DNA of 64,000 bases from Luteimonas aestuarii (GTDB lineage Bacteria > Pseudomonadota > Gammaproteobacteria > Xanthomonadales > Xanthomonadaceae). Below are positions 41,256 to 50,445 of the stretch, in pieces. The stretch is taken from the NCBI RefSeq assembly GCF_004357985.1, contig NZ_SMTF01000004.1, positions 62,001-126,000 of the forward strand. Reading direction: 5' to 3'. Numbering within the stretch: position 1 is the stretch's first letter; the number at the start of each line of letters is the position of its first letter. The notes below the pieces were generated by a model. The model searched no databases and had not been told where the DNA came from. It saw only the letters and a program-made list of their open reading frames with translations. The translations under genes and the position numbers were made by a program.

Positions 41256-42185
41256 ATGCCTGTCCTTTCGCCCCTGCGCACCCTCCTGCCTGCCCTGCTG
41301 CTGGGCCTCGCCGCGCCAGCCTCCGCCGACGACGCTGCCGGGCCGCCGACCACGCAGCAGGTCCTGGATGCCTCGCAGCCTTCGGACTGGCGTACGCCCG
41401 ACCCGGCCAACACCCTGTACATGGACCTCGAAGGCGGGCGCGTCGTGATCGAGCTGGCGCCTGCGTTCGCGCCGGAGCACGTGGCCAACATCCGCACCCT
41501 GGCCCGCGAGGGCTTCTGGAACGGCACCAGCCTGTACCGCTCGCATGACAACTTCGTGGTGCAGTTCGGCGACGCCGACGCCGACGAACCGGCGCTGGCC
41601 AAGTCCATCGGCAGCGCGAAATCCGCACTACCCGCCGAGTTCGAGCGCAGCGCGCGCGGCCTGCCCTTCCATCCGCTGCCGGACCCGGATGGCTGGGCGG
41701 CCGAGGTCGGGTTCAGTGACGGCTTCCCCGCCGCCCGCGAGAGCGCCGAGGGCCAGGCCTGGATGGCGCACTGCTATGGCGCGCTGGGTGCGGGGCGCGG
41801 CATGGAGGCCGACAGCAGCATCGGCGCCGAACTCTACGTGGTAACCGGGCAATCGCCGCGTCAACTCGACCGGAACATCACCGTCGTGGGTCGCGTGCTG
41901 TCGGGCATGGAACTGTTGAGCGCACTGCCGCGCGGCACTGGCCCGCTGGGCTTCTACGAAACCGAGGCAGAGCGCACGCCGATCCCATCGCTGCGCCTTG
42001 CCTCGGACGTGCCCGAAGATGAACGCGAACGCATCGAAGTGCTGCGCACCGACACCGCCACGTTCGATGCCTACGTCGAATCGCGGCGCAATCGTCGCGA
42101 CGCGTTCTACAAGCGCCCTGCGGGCCATGTCGACCTGTGCAACATCGCCATCCCCACGCGCGTGCCATCGGACGGGGAAGGCTGA
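41256..42185 (+). CDS. Cyclophilin-type peptidyl-prolyl isomerase, exported
   Basis: A 309-residue protein with a Sec signal peptide ([26 protein letters not shown]). The cyclophilin core is recognisable from [48 protein letters not shown] and later [23 protein letters not shown], with an insertion in the middle. Proline isomerisation in the periplasm is inferred. ATG 41256 has a GGAG seven bases upstream. Divergent from the PadR gene. Confidence 0.9.
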   Translation: MPVLSPLRTLLPALLLGLAAPASADDAAGPPTTQQVLDASQPSDWRTPDPANTLYMDLEGGRVVIELAPAFAPEHVANIRTLAREGFWNGTSLYRSHDNFVVQFGDADADEPALAKSIGSAKSALPAEFERSARGLPFHPLPDPDGWAAEVGFSDGFPAARESAEGQAWMAHCYGALGAGRGMEADSSIGAELYVVTGQSPRQLDRNITVVGRVLSGMELLSALPRGTGPLGFYETEAERTPIPSLRLASDVPEDERERIEVLRTDTATFDAYVESRRNRRDAFYKRPAGHVDLCNIAIPTRVPSDGEG

Positions 42186-42265
42186 ATCCGCGCCTGCAAA
42201 TCGTCACGCCGATTTCCCCCGGTGATTCCTACGCTGCGGTCGCCCCCATACGCATCGAGGACCCC

Positions 42266-42562
42266 ATGGCCCAGCTACGACTCCGCATCGCCGGCAGCGA
42301 CGACCACGCCCGCGCGATCATCAACCTGTTGCAAAGCCTCGAGGGCATCGAGCACGTCGAGGAAACCGACGACCTGATGCCGCACATGGACGATGCCGAT
42401 TCCAGCTCGGCCGGCCTGCACGACGTGCGCAGCGCCAAGACGCACCAGGTGGAAGTGGAAGTACCCAACCCGTCCACAGCGCGCAAGGTGCGCGAAGCGG
42501 TGGAAGCACTGGCATTCGACCTCGACGCCCTGGTCGAGATCGAGGATGACGAAGAAGCGTGA
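42266..42562 (+). CDS. Small acidic protein of unknown function
   Basis: A 98-residue protein. The first half (MAQLRLRIAGSDDHARAIIN, LLQSLEGIEHVEE) and the second half (HQVEVEVPNPSTARKVREAV, EALAFDLDALVEI) look like an alpha-beta fold resembling ACT or ferredoxin-like domains; the middle and tail are Asp/Glu-rich. No family is recognised. ATG 42266 is 80 bases after the isomerase stop, so co-transcription is possible. No signal peptide. Confidence 0.78.
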   Translation: MAQLRLRIAGSDDHARAIINLLQSLEGIEHVEETDDLMPHMDDADSSSAGLHDVRSAKTHQVEVEVPNPSTARKVREAVEALAFDLDALVEIEDDEEA

Positions 42563-42586
42563 CCGCCGGACCCGGGGCGTGAGGGC

Positions 42587-42602
42587 CGCGGCACGCGCCG
42601 CG
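42587..42602. terminator. Hairpin between convergent genes
   Basis: CGCGGC and GCCGCG pair around ACGC, with further G/C pairing outside after one mismatch. It lies in the 53-base convergent spacer. No T tract follows on either strand. Confidence 0.45.
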
Positions 42603-42615
42603 ACCCCTTGGCTCG

Positions 42616-43575
42616 TCAGCCTTCGGCCGCGGGCAACGCCTCGATGAATTCGACCATGCGCCGGCGCTGCGCCTCGTCGGGCAAGCGCCCGCGCGCAGCC
42701 CCGAGGTTGTCCGCCATGTTGCGCGCGCGGCTGGTGGCCGGGGTGACGCAGGTCACCGCCGGATGCGCGGCGACAAACTTGATCATGAACTGCGCCCACG
42801 ACGTGGCGTCGAACTCCGCCGCCCACTCCGGCAGCGGACGGTCGCCGATGCGGTTCCACAGGCGCGTGCGCCCGAACGGCACGTACACCAGCACGCCGAT
42901 CTTGCGCTCCAGCGCCAGCGGCAGGATGGTTTCTTCCACATCACGGTTGTCCACCGCGTAGTCGACGCCGATGAAGTCGATGTCCTCGTTGCGCATCGCT
43001 TCGATCAGCCGCGGATACGCCGGCTTGCTGGTGGAGGTGACGCCGACGTAGCGGATGCGGCCCTCGGCCTTGTATTCGTTGAGGATGCCCAGTTGGGTCG
43101 GAATGTCGGCCAGGTTGTGCACCTGCACCAGGTCCAGCGTGTCCTTGCCGATCAACTTGAACGAATTCTCGATCTGCTCGCGCGCCTTCGCCGGGTCGGC
43201 CTTGTCCTCGCCACGCCCGACCACGTTCACCTTCGTGGCCCAGAACAGTTTGTCGGTCAGGCCGAGTTCGCGCGCAATGGTGCCCGCCACCTCCTCGGAC
43301 GCGCCGTAGCTTGGCGCGGTATCGAACACCGTGCCCCCGCCATCGACCAGCGCCTGCAGCACCTCGCGCAGGGCGGAGACATCTTCGCTTCGCGCAACCT
43401 GCGAGAACGTGGCCGAGCTGCCGAGCCCCACCAGCGGCACGCGTTCGCCGGATGACGGAATGGCACGCGTGAGCACGGGGCCGGCACCGGATTCTGCAAA
43501 CAGGCGGCCCGAAGGCAAGGCGGCCGCCAGCGCGGCGGCAACGGAAAACTTCAGGCAATCGCGACGGGTCGCCAT
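42616..43575 (-). CDS. Aldo/keto reductase with Tat-type signal
   Basis: A 319-residue aldo/keto reductase. The start MATRRDCLKFSVAAALAAALP has a twin-arginine pattern (TRRDCLK) and a hydrophobic core, so export in folded form is likely. The catalytic tetrad is visible: Asp 85 and Tyr 90 in FDTAPSYG, Lys 115 in WATKVN and His 153 in LVQVHN. Substrate unknown. Most aldo/keto reductases are cytosolic and use NADPH, which is not expected in the periplasm, so an exported member is noteworthy but known in this family. ATG 43575. Confidence 0.9.
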   Translation of the reverse strand: MATRRDCLKFSVAAALAAALPSGRLFAESGAGPVLTRAIPSSGERVPLVGLGSSATFSQVARSEDVSALREVLQALVDGGGTVFDTAPSYGASEEVAGTIARELGLTDKLFWATKVNVVGRGEDKADPAKAREQIENSFKLIGKDTLDLVQVHNLADIPTQLGILNEYKAEGRIRYVGVTSTSKPAYPRLIEAMRNEDIDFIGVDYAVDNRDVEETILPLALERKIGVLVYVPFGRTRLWNRIGDRPLPEWAAEFDATSWAQFMIKFVAAHPAVTCVTPATSRARNMADNLGAARGRLPDEAQRRRMVEFIEALPAAEG

Positions 43576-43669
43576 CGACGGTCTCCTTTGATGAATGGGG
43601 AAAGAGGTGATGCGTGGGGATGTTTGAGTCTGGCCCAGCGCAGTGCGGGGTTCAACCGACGGAAGTCAC

Positions 43670-43711
43670 TTGACACGGCAGCCGATGATGAATAACTTAA
43701 CTAATAAGTTA
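43670..43711 (+). promoter_or_regulatory. Promoter with operator-like palindrome before the ArsR gene
   Basis: TTGACA at 43670-43675 is a perfect -35 hexamer. Seventeen bases on, the -10 region (TAACTT or the overlapping AATAAC) is covered by a 7-bp inverted repeat, TAACTTA (43693-43699) and TAAGTTA (43705-43711). The region is strongly AT-rich compared with its surroundings, and the repeat would let the ArsR protein block its own promoter. Confidence 0.68.
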
Positions 43712-43730
43712 ATTGCATAATTAAACAATC

Positions 43731-44051
43731 ATGTCGATCGACAAGGTGTTCGAAGCGCTGGCCTCGCAGCCGCGGCGGGAAATCCTGGCCTACCTGTCCG
43801 CGCAGGAACTGACGGCCGGCGAGATCGCCAGTCGCTTCGACATGAGCGCGCCCGCGATTTCCCGCCATCTCTCGGTACTCGAGTCCGCGGGATTGGTCAT
43901 CGGCCAGCGTCGTGGCCAGTTCGTGCACTACCGGTTGAGGCCGGACAACCTGGTCAATTCGTTGACCGGATTCGCGTTCGAGATCTGCCCCACCGCCGGG
44001 CCACTGAAGCGCGAGTCGCGCAAGTTGTCGAAGGCCGCGAAGACACGCTGA
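43731..44051 (+). CDS. ArsR family transcriptional repressor
   Basis: A 106-residue winged-helix regulator. MSIDKVFEALASQPRREILAYL is the ArsR start and LTAGEIASRFDMSAPAISRHLSVLESAGLV holds the recognition helix; the wing is QRRGQFVHYRL. The usual ArsR metal-binding Cys motif (CVC) is absent from the recognition helix, and the only Cys is at the C-terminal FEICPTAG, so it is probably not a classical arsenic sensor. ATG 43731 lies 20 bases after the palindrome. Co-transcribed with the DUF2867 fusion 11 bases downstream. Confidence 0.92.
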   Translation: MSIDKVFEALASQPRREILAYLSAQELTAGEIASRFDMSAPAISRHLSVLESAGLVIGQRRGQFVHYRLRPDNLVNSLTGFAFEICPTAGPLKRESRKLSKAAKTR

Positions 44052-44061
44052 GGATCGGCCC

Positions 44062-45477
44062 ATGCCTGCATTCGTCCACAGGACCACGGGATTCCCCCTC
44101 GTCCGCATCCCCTCCGGCAACGGCGGCATGGCGGTGGAGGTCTGCCTGGTCGCGCAGCTCCCGCCGGGCACCGGCAACCAGCTGTTCGCCGACGCCGGCC
44201 ATCGGCAGCGCGGCCATCCCGGTTACATCGACGCCCTCGACGAGCCTTCCACCAAGTTGTTCGGCATCGATCTGGCCCGCGGCGAAGCGACATCGTTGTA
44301 CTCGTTCACAGTGGACCACGGCGGCCACCCCTTCCATCGCCACGCCGGCCATCGTGTGTTCACCGCCGTCGCCGGCAGCGGTGGCGCGCAGCTGCGTTTC
44401 TCGACCATCGCTGACGACGCACTGCGGGCCGACCCCGATGCATTCGCCGGTTCGCTGCACTGCGTGGACGTGGCGCCGGACAGCCTGTTCGTGGTCCGCT
44501 TCGGCGGTGGCACCTGGCACCAGTTCGTTCCGCTGCGGCAAGGCAGCCGCCATCCGGCTTTCTTCGCACTGTCTTGCCACACCGACGAACGCGGGGGCAT
44601 CACGGACCCCGCACTGCTCGCCGCAATCGGCGAGGATCGTGCCAGCATCCCCGCACTGACAGAGCTCCTGCCCGCGCCCGCGGCGGAGCGGCTCGCTGAT
44701 GGACGGATCGATCCACGCCAAGGCCGCACGACCACCCTCTCCCTCCATGCCGCACCGGACACGCTGCCTGCGCGACTGTGCGCGCGCCTGCGCGATGCCT
44801 CGGGACGTGTCCGGCGCGCGATCGCCGCACGCCGCACGTCTCCCGGCTTCATCGGGACGGACCACCGCCACCAGCTGGATGAGCTGGATGCGGTGCCGCA
44901 CGAATCCCTGCTCGCGAGGCAGTTCGATGAAAGCCATGACCATGACGACATGTTCGTGCTCACGCTGCCTGCCGGCACGGTGCCTCGCGGCGATGCGGGA
45001 AACCTGCTGGCCGACGTGCTCGATGGCTTCCTCCACAACCCTCCGACCGGCGTGTCCTGGCTGATGCGGCTGCGCAACGTGCTGGTGAGGCCGTGGCGGT
45101 TACGCACCTCGCCGCTGGGGTGCCCTGTGTCCTCCTTGCTCTCGGAGCAACCTGACCAGTTGTTCGCAGGCCGCCACCCGGTGCTCGCGCAGTGCGTACC
45201 CGGCGCGCGCTATGCCGAAGTGTTGCTCGGCGCCGACGACAGGCACCTGCAATTCCGCTCCTGCGTCGGCATCGCCATCGACGAAGACGGCGCTGCCCGC
45301 ATCTGGCTGGGCACGCGCGTGCGTTGCACCAACCTGTTCGGTCGCTTCTACATGGCCGCGATCACCGGCGTGCACCGCCAGTACATTTCCCCGGCGATGC
45401 TGCGCATGGCCGTTGCCTACGTCCTCCACGCCCGCACGGAAGCGACGCCTGGTCCCATGGCGATGGCGCGCGGCTAA
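44062..45477 (+). CDS. Cupin-like/DUF2867 fusion protein
   Basis: A 471-residue protein in an operon with ArsR; GAGGA lies eight bases before ATG 44062. The C-terminal half (SHDHDDMFVLTLPAGTVP, SWLMRLRNVLVRPWRLRTS, GTRVRCTNLFGRFYMAAITG, VHRQYISPAMLRMAVAYVL) is a DUF2867 domain, a family of no known activity. The N-terminal 170 residues contain HPFHRHAGHRVF (residues 89-100) and GTWHQFVPL, a His spacing that looks like a metal-binding cupin fold; this part is inference. No signal peptide. Its stop overlaps the stop of the convergent DUF4349 gene. Confidence 0.75.
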   Translation: MPAFVHRTTGFPLVRIPSGNGGMAVEVCLVAQLPPGTGNQLFADAGHRQRGHPGYIDALDEPSTKLFGIDLARGEATSLYSFTVDHGGHPFHRHAGHRVFTAVAGSGGAQLRFSTIADDALRADPDAFAGSLHCVDVAPDSLFVVRFGGGTWHQFVPLRQGSRHPAFFALSCHTDERGGITDPALLAAIGEDRASIPALTELLPAPAAERLADGRIDPRQGRTTTLSLHAAPDTLPARLCARLRDASGRVRRAIAARRTSPGFIGTDHRHQLDELDAVPHESLLARQFDESHDHDDMFVLTLPAGTVPRGDAGNLLADVLDGFLHNPPTGVSWLMRLRNVLVRPWRLRTSPLGCPVSSLLSEQPDQLFAGRHPVLAQCVPGARYAEVLLGADDRHLQFRSCVGIAIDEDGAARIWLGTRVRCTNLFGRFYMAAITGVHRQYISPAMLRMAVAYVLHARTEATPGPMAMARG

Positions 45478-46367
45478 GGCCCTCGGGACGTTTCACGTCG
45501 CCTGCGGCGACGACGGATCCAGAACACCACCCCCGCAACCAGCACCGCGATCGGCAGCAGGAACGCGAATGCCCGGATCGTCCAGGCCACGCCTGCGGCG
45601 AGGATGCCGCCGGATTCGCGCAGGGCGACGACGATATCGTTGCGGTTCGATTGGCCGCTGGGCGGCTGGAAGTTGAGCGTAAGCAATTGCGTGTCGATGC
45701 GCCTGCGGTGCTGCGCACCTTGTTGCTCGGCCGCTTCCAATTGGGATTCAACCTCGGCCACCTGCCGCGACAGTGCGATCATGTCGGCGACGGCCAGGTC
45801 GCGACGCGACTGGAACTCCTGCAGCCGTTCACGCTCGTTGCGCAGCCGCGCGAGGCTGAGCTCGTTGTCGTGCACTGCAACCGCAAGGTCCTCGGCACGC
45901 GTGGATCGCTGGCCGATGTCGGCGCCCTCGCTCGCCAGCGCAACCATCGGCTCGACGCCTGTGGGAACGATGCGCATGCCGAGGCTGGCACTGGGATAGT
46001 CGCCCCCTTGCTGCTGCACGTTCAACACCACGCACTCGCCAAAGCGGCCTTCGTTGCACGCCGTCTGGGCAGCCTTGAGCTTCGAATCGATGCCAGCGGC
46101 AGGCATGCGCACGCCAACGACGTGCTCATAGGCCAGGAACGAACGCAGCCCGGCCTCCTCGCCCGGCGCGCCCCGCGGTGCGACCATGCCGACATCCGCG
46201 GTGGCCGCACTGGCGAACCCGTCAGTGTGTTGCGGACGATCGCACGCCGCCAGCGCCACGCACGACAGCGACAGCGCGATGGCGAAACGCCGTGCGTGCG
46301 CGGGACGATGGCCCCTGCACCGGGATGCATCGCGAACGAAACCGTTACGACACGGATGGATCGACAT
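45474..46367 (-). CDS. DUF4349 domain lipoprotein
   Basis: A 297-residue membrane-associated protein. After a long n-region the signal RFAIALSLSCVALAACDRP gives a lipobox Cys. A coiled-coil stretch (SLARLRNERERLQEFQSRRD, QVAEVESQLEAAEQQGAQHR) is followed by TQLLTLNFQPPS and a C-terminal membrane helix (AFAFLLPIAVLVAGVVFWI) with a basic end, the DUF4349 pattern. Function unknown; some relatives are envelope stress proteins. Its TAG overlaps the convergent gene's TAA by three bases. Confidence 0.86.
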   Translation of the reverse strand: MSIHPCRNGFVRDASRCRGHRPAHARRFAIALSLSCVALAACDRPQHTDGFASAATADVGMVAPRGAPGEEAGLRSFLAYEHVVGVRMPAAGIDSKLKAAQTACNEGRFGECVVLNVQQQGGDYPSASLGMRIVPTGVEPMVALASEGADIGQRSTRAEDLAVAVHDNELSLARLRNERERLQEFQSRRDLAVADMIALSRQVAEVESQLEAAEQQGAQHRRRIDTQLLTLNFQPPSGQSNRNDIVVALRESGGILAAGVAWTIRAFAFLLPIAVLVAGVVFWIRRRRRRRETSRGP

Positions 46368-46408
46368 CGCCCGCTCCAGCCTGGAAAGCGCGCAGCATAG
46401 CGCGCCGG

Positions 46409-48247
46409 TCAACGTGACTCGCCACCCACTTCGCGATGACCGAGCCGGGAGCGTTCGAGCCACCACAGGGCCGCGGCCAATGCCAACCAGGCGAGGAACC
46501 AGGGCCAGGCGCTGGTGGCCTGATGCACCACGCCAACGCGCTCGTCCGACAACGCCGGGCGATCCGGCCGCGCGGCAAGCGCCAGCGTGGCCTCTCGCAG
46601 CTCCGCCACACGCACGCCCGGCAGCGCGTCCTTGTTCGACACATGGAACCACTGTCGTTCCGATGGCGTCTCCAGCACATGCCAGCCAGCGCTGCGTGGC
46701 CAGAACGCAGCGCAACCGCGTGCGGCGGCATCAGCGACAAGCGCGACGCGACGTCCGTCCGGCGCCAGCACGAAGGCGTCCTGCGCAGGGGTGCAGATCG
46801 CCAGCCGCTCGTCGACGCGCCGGGTCCCGATGATCTCCGCGGCATCCCTCGCCCGCGCACGTACCAATGGCGAGAGGCCCGCGTTCCACAGCCCGGCATG
46901 CAGGTCGGCATGCCCGGACAGCGGCAATCGCCAGGTGTCCAGCAGGGTCCAGATGCCCACGCGACCCTCGCCACGTGCATGCCACCATCCCGGCGGCGCG
47001 CCTTCGGCGGCGAACCGCATCGGCACTGCGCCTGTACCCACGACACGCCAGTCGCGATGCGTCAGCGTGGGTATATCCTCGTCCTGTCCGGTCGTCTCGA
47101 TCGGCGCATCGTCGCTGCCGGTCCCCCGCCAGGCGTGGATGGCATCGTCGCCAGATAGTATCGGCGCTGGAACACGGACCACCTTGGTGCCACGACCGCC
47201 CTCGAAACGCAGGCCATCGCCCTGCAGCGACTGCAATGCCGCGCCAGCCAGCACCGTGTCGGCGCGCACCATGAGGCCGAGCCCGGCATCGACAGCCTGC
47301 AGCACCGTCGCGCGACCGCTTCTACCAAGATCGGACCAAGCCCGTGCATCCGCGATCAGCAGGTCATGGCGCGCCAACGCATCCGTCGTGATCGACGGCG
47401 CGTCGCCCAGCTGCATGCCTGCGCCCAGCGCAATGCGCGCATCCACGTCGAACCCCGCGTCCTGCAGCCAGCGTCGCAGCGCGCGGGTTTCAGGATTCGG
47501 CGCGCCAGCCAGCAGCAGCACGCGCAATCGTGGCGCAGCTTGGACACGAACCGGCACATCGGCGGTTTCGATGCGCACGCCATCGCCATCGCTGACCTGC
47601 AGGTCGAACATCGCGCTCCCGGGTGCGAATGCGGGTGCGTGCAGCAGGAACTCACCGCCCTCGTGCACGGCAACCGCATCGACGAGGCGGCCCGCCGGGT
47701 CGCGCAGTTCGACCTGCGCCCCGTCGGCACCGGCGACCCTGCCGGACACGGCGAACCGCGCCCCAGCGACCACGTCTTCTTCGACGGCCAGCGCGTGGAG
47801 CCCTCGCGGCATCGGCGGGAACGCGGCCTCCATCGCGAAGCCCGCCGCGGCATCGCGGTCGCGGGCAGGCAGTCCGAAGCCGATGAGGTGCAGCGCACGC
47901 GTGTCCGGGTATCGCCGCAACGCCGTCGCCAGGTCCGGCACGCGTTCGGCGCCTTGCACGGCGGGCGCTTCCGGCAGCGCAACCACACGCCCCCTTGCCC
48001 GCATCGCTTCGCGCGCATCCGCGCCTTCCGCCAGGACCGTCAACACGGCTTCGGCACGGACCGCGCGCTCCGGTGGGAACAGCGTCAGGTACAGCAACCC
48101 TGCGAACAGCGGCTGCGCCAGCAACAGCACGATCGGGCGCCATGGCCGGACCTGCCTGCGCAGGCGATGCCAACGCCACGCCACGCGCAGGCACGCGACC
48201 GAAGCCGCAACGGCAAGGACCACAGCGGTGGCGAGCGGCAGGTTCAT
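46409..48247 (-). CDS. Membrane protein, last gene of the MoxR/DUF58 operon
   Basis: A 612-residue protein with two N-terminal membrane helices (PLATAVVLAVAASVACLRVA and PIVLLLAQPLFAGLLYLTLF) and one C-terminal helix (WPWFLAWLALAAALWWLE). The large middle part is periplasmic or cytosolic and has VELRDPAGRLVDAVAV, resembling an immunoglobulin-like domain, and RLRVLLLAGAPNPETRALRRWLQDAGFDV, which resembles a glutamine-amidotransferase-like fold seen in similar operons; catalytic residues are not clear. Function unknown. Its ATG overlaps the DUF4175-like stop (ATGA). Confidence 0.75.
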   Translation of the reverse strand: MNLPLATAVVLAVAASVACLRVAWRWHRLRRQVRPWRPIVLLLAQPLFAGLLYLTLFPPERAVRAEAVLTVLAEGADAREAMRARGRVVALPEAPAVQGAERVPDLATALRRYPDTRALHLIGFGLPARDRDAAAGFAMEAAFPPMPRGLHALAVEEDVVAGARFAVSGRVAGADGAQVELRDPAGRLVDAVAVHEGGEFLLHAPAFAPGSAMFDLQVSDGDGVRIETADVPVRVQAAPRLRVLLLAGAPNPETRALRRWLQDAGFDVDARIALGAGMQLGDAPSITTDALARHDLLIADARAWSDLGRSGRATVLQAVDAGLGLMVRADTVLAGAALQSLQGDGLRFEGGRGTKVVRVPAPILSGDDAIHAWRGTGSDDAPIETTGQDEDIPTLTHRDWRVVGTGAVPMRFAAEGAPPGWWHARGEGRVGIWTLLDTWRLPLSGHADLHAGLWNAGLSPLVRARARDAAEIIGTRRVDERLAICTPAQDAFVLAPDGRRVALVADAAARGCAAFWPRSAGWHVLETPSERQWFHVSNKDALPGVRVAELREATLALAARPDRPALSDERVGVVHQATSAWPWFLAWLALAAALWWLERSRLGHREVGGESR

Positions 48248-50445
48248 TGCGCGCCCTCCCCTGCCTGCAGCGCATCGAGATAGCGTCGACCGGATGCTCC
48301 CGCCGCATCGCGCGGCGCGATGCCCGCCGCCGGGCGCTGCATCGCCGCCCACAGCACCGCACGCAGTGCGTCGAGGCAGCTGCGACACGCTGGGTCGATG
48401 CGCAGCGCATCGATCGCCGCCACCAGCGCCAGCGGATCGCGCACACGCGCCGGATGCGTCGCCGCCCAGGCCTGCAGCGCATCGAGTGCGGCGACATCGG
48501 GGGTAGCCCCCGTCTCGAGCCCACGCCACGCCGCCAGCACTGGATCGGTGTCGCGTGCGGGCGGTGCGGGCAAGGCGCGCGAAGCGATGCCATCTCGCTT
48601 GCCGCCAAGGCGTCGGCTTTCATCCACCGGGGGCAATTGCGACCCAACCCGCGGCAGGTAGATGCGGTCGGCCTGCTGCACCTGCTTGATCAGCTCCAGC
48701 GCACGGTTGGCGTAGGGCAGCGCATCCCGTGGCGCGCCCTGGCGCAGGTGCAACTCGGACTGCCACATCTCGCGCAGCGCGCCGCGCAGGATTTCGCGCG
48801 TCTTCGGGTCCAGCAGCGTCGCCGCTTCCGGCAGGTCGTGGATGTGGCCGAAGGCTTCGACCACACCACTGCCATCGCCGAAACCGTCGGTGGGTGCCGG
48901 GACCGCATGGTCGTGATCGTCGTGGTCGTGGCCATGTCCGTCGCCGGGGCCATGCGCATGGTCGGAATGGTCCTGGCCGTCGTCGTGCGCATGTGGCGAG
49001 CCGGGCAGCGAGTCCGGGTCCAGGTCGCTGGTCGGCAAGTCGCTGGTTGGCAAAGACGGCGCCCCTTCGCTTTCTTCGCCCAGGAACTGGCCATAGCGCA
49101 GGCGCAGCAGGCGCTGGTCGACGCCGATGGTGTCGGATCGCGCGAGGAAGGCGTCATCCGTCAGGCGTGGTCTTTCCGCGATCAGCGCTTCTGCATCGAT
49201 GATGATCTGGCGCTGGCTGCGGAAGTACGCCGGCAGGATTTGCCGCGCCAGTCCGTCGAGGCCCTCGGCGCCCAGCGGCGTGCGCTCCGGCCAGCGCAGG
49301 ATCGCGCTGGCGCTGCGCGCGACCTGCGGCTGCGGCGCGCGGTTGTCGCGCACCTCCAGTCGCACGATCAGGTCCTCGCCACGCTGCACGCCGTAACGCG
49401 CCGGATCGAGCGTGGTTTCGAATCGGAGCTGCCGGCGGTCGCCTCGCCCGCGCAGCGCCATGTCATGTTCGATGAAACGGATGTTCTCGCCGGTCCCTTC
49501 CGTACGCGTGACCAGCAGGCGCGCGTCGATGGCCAGGCCATGGTCGTCCTCGGCCTCGAATGCCACGGCCCACGCGCGCGGCAGGGGATCGGCCAGGGTC
49601 AGGGCCCGTTCCGGCTGTCGCACGCGCACGCGCGGCGGCTGGTCGGGCCGGGCATCGATGCGATGCAGGCTTGCCACCGCGGCATCGCCCTGCACCACCA
49701 CGCGGTAAAGCATCGAGGCATCCAGGACTGTCTCGGCCAGCCAGTCGCCCTCCTCGCGCCGCAGCGGAATGTCACGATCCTCGTGCGTCCGCAACACGAC
49801 GCCCTCGGGTTGCGGATCGAAGCGCAGCCGCCATTGCAGGCGCGAACCGACAGGCGCCTGTGCGTCCAGCGAGTCTGTCCGGCTGGCGGCGATGCCGGTG
49901 TAGGCGGGCGGCGCGATGTTGAGTGTTGCCGTCTGCAACGCAGGTGGTCCAACAGCTGCCGTGGCACGCGACGCCTGCGTCGCCGTGGACGGCACGATGG
50001 TCGCTGCCGGCCATGCCAACGCCCATGCCACGACCAGGACCGCCAATGCCCATGCCGGCACGATGAGGTGCCAGGACCATGCTGGCCGCAGATCCGGCGC
50101 CGGGCGATCGCGCAATCGCTGTTGCACGCGCGATTGCTGCAGGCGCTGCAACGGCGACAACGATGCCTGCGGACGCGACAGCAGGTGGGCGCTGTCATCC
50201 AGATCGCGCCGTGCGGCGTCGAGCCGTGCCGCTGCCCAAGCGATATCGAACCGGCGCGCCCGCCATGCACCCAGGGCAATTGCCAGCACGCATCCCCCGA
50301 GAAACAACACCAAGGCTGCGGTCGTCCCCCACATGCGCCAGGCCAGTGCCGCGAATGCAAGCGCCGCAGCGATGCCTGCCAGCGCGATGCTGGATGTCGC
50401 GCGCATGCGCGATGCCTGTGCAAGCCGGCGCAGCACGTCGCTCAC
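48244..50445 (-). CDS. DUF4175-like membrane protein with His/Asp-rich segment
   Basis: A 733-residue protein. Start is a GTG at 50445 that overlaps the BatA-like stop (GTGA). Three hydrophobic N-terminal helices (IALAGIAAALAFAALAWR, TTAALVLFLGGCVLAIAL, and AWALAVLVVAWALAWPAAT) precede a long soluble part with VRVRQPERALTLADPLPRAW and RFETTLDPARYGVQRGEDLI, resembling DUF4175-type proteins from MoxR operons. About residues 484-514 hold 10 His and 9 Asp in 30 positions (HAHDDGQDHSDHAHG and GHGHDHDDHDHA), a probable metal-binding loop. The C-terminal part has four Cys-containing or helical segments (IDPACRSCLDALRAVL). Confidence 0.78.
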   Translation of the reverse strand: MSDVLRRLAQASRMRATSSIALAGIAAALAFAALAWRMWGTTAALVLFLGGCVLAIALGAWRARRFDIAWAAARLDAARRDLDDSAHLLSRPQASLSPLQRLQQSRVQQRLRDRPAPDLRPAWSWHLIVPAWALAVLVVAWALAWPAATIVPSTATQASRATAAVGPPALQTATLNIAPPAYTGIAASRTDSLDAQAPVGSRLQWRLRFDPQPEGVVLRTHEDRDIPLRREEGDWLAETVLDASMLYRVVVQGDAAVASLHRIDARPDQPPRVRVRQPERALTLADPLPRAWAVAFEAEDDHGLAIDARLLVTRTEGTGENIRFIEHDMALRGRGDRRQLRFETTLDPARYGVQRGEDLIVRLEVRDNRAPQPQVARSASAILRWPERTPLGAEGLDGLARQILPAYFRSQRQIIIDAEALIAERPRLTDDAFLARSDTIGVDQRLLRLRYGQFLGEESEGAPSLPTSDLPTSDLDPDSLPGSPHAHDDGQDHSDHAHGPGDGHGHDHDDHDHAVPAPTDGFGDGSGVVEAFGHIHDLPEAATLLDPKTREILRGALREMWQSELHLRQGAPRDALPYANRALELIKQVQQADRIYLPRVGSQLPPVDESRRLGGKRDGIASRALPAPPARDTDPVLAAWRGLETGATPDVAALDALQAWAATHPARVRDPLALVAAIDALRIDPACRSCLDALRAVLWAAMQRPAAGIAPRDAAGASGRRYLDALQAGEGAQ

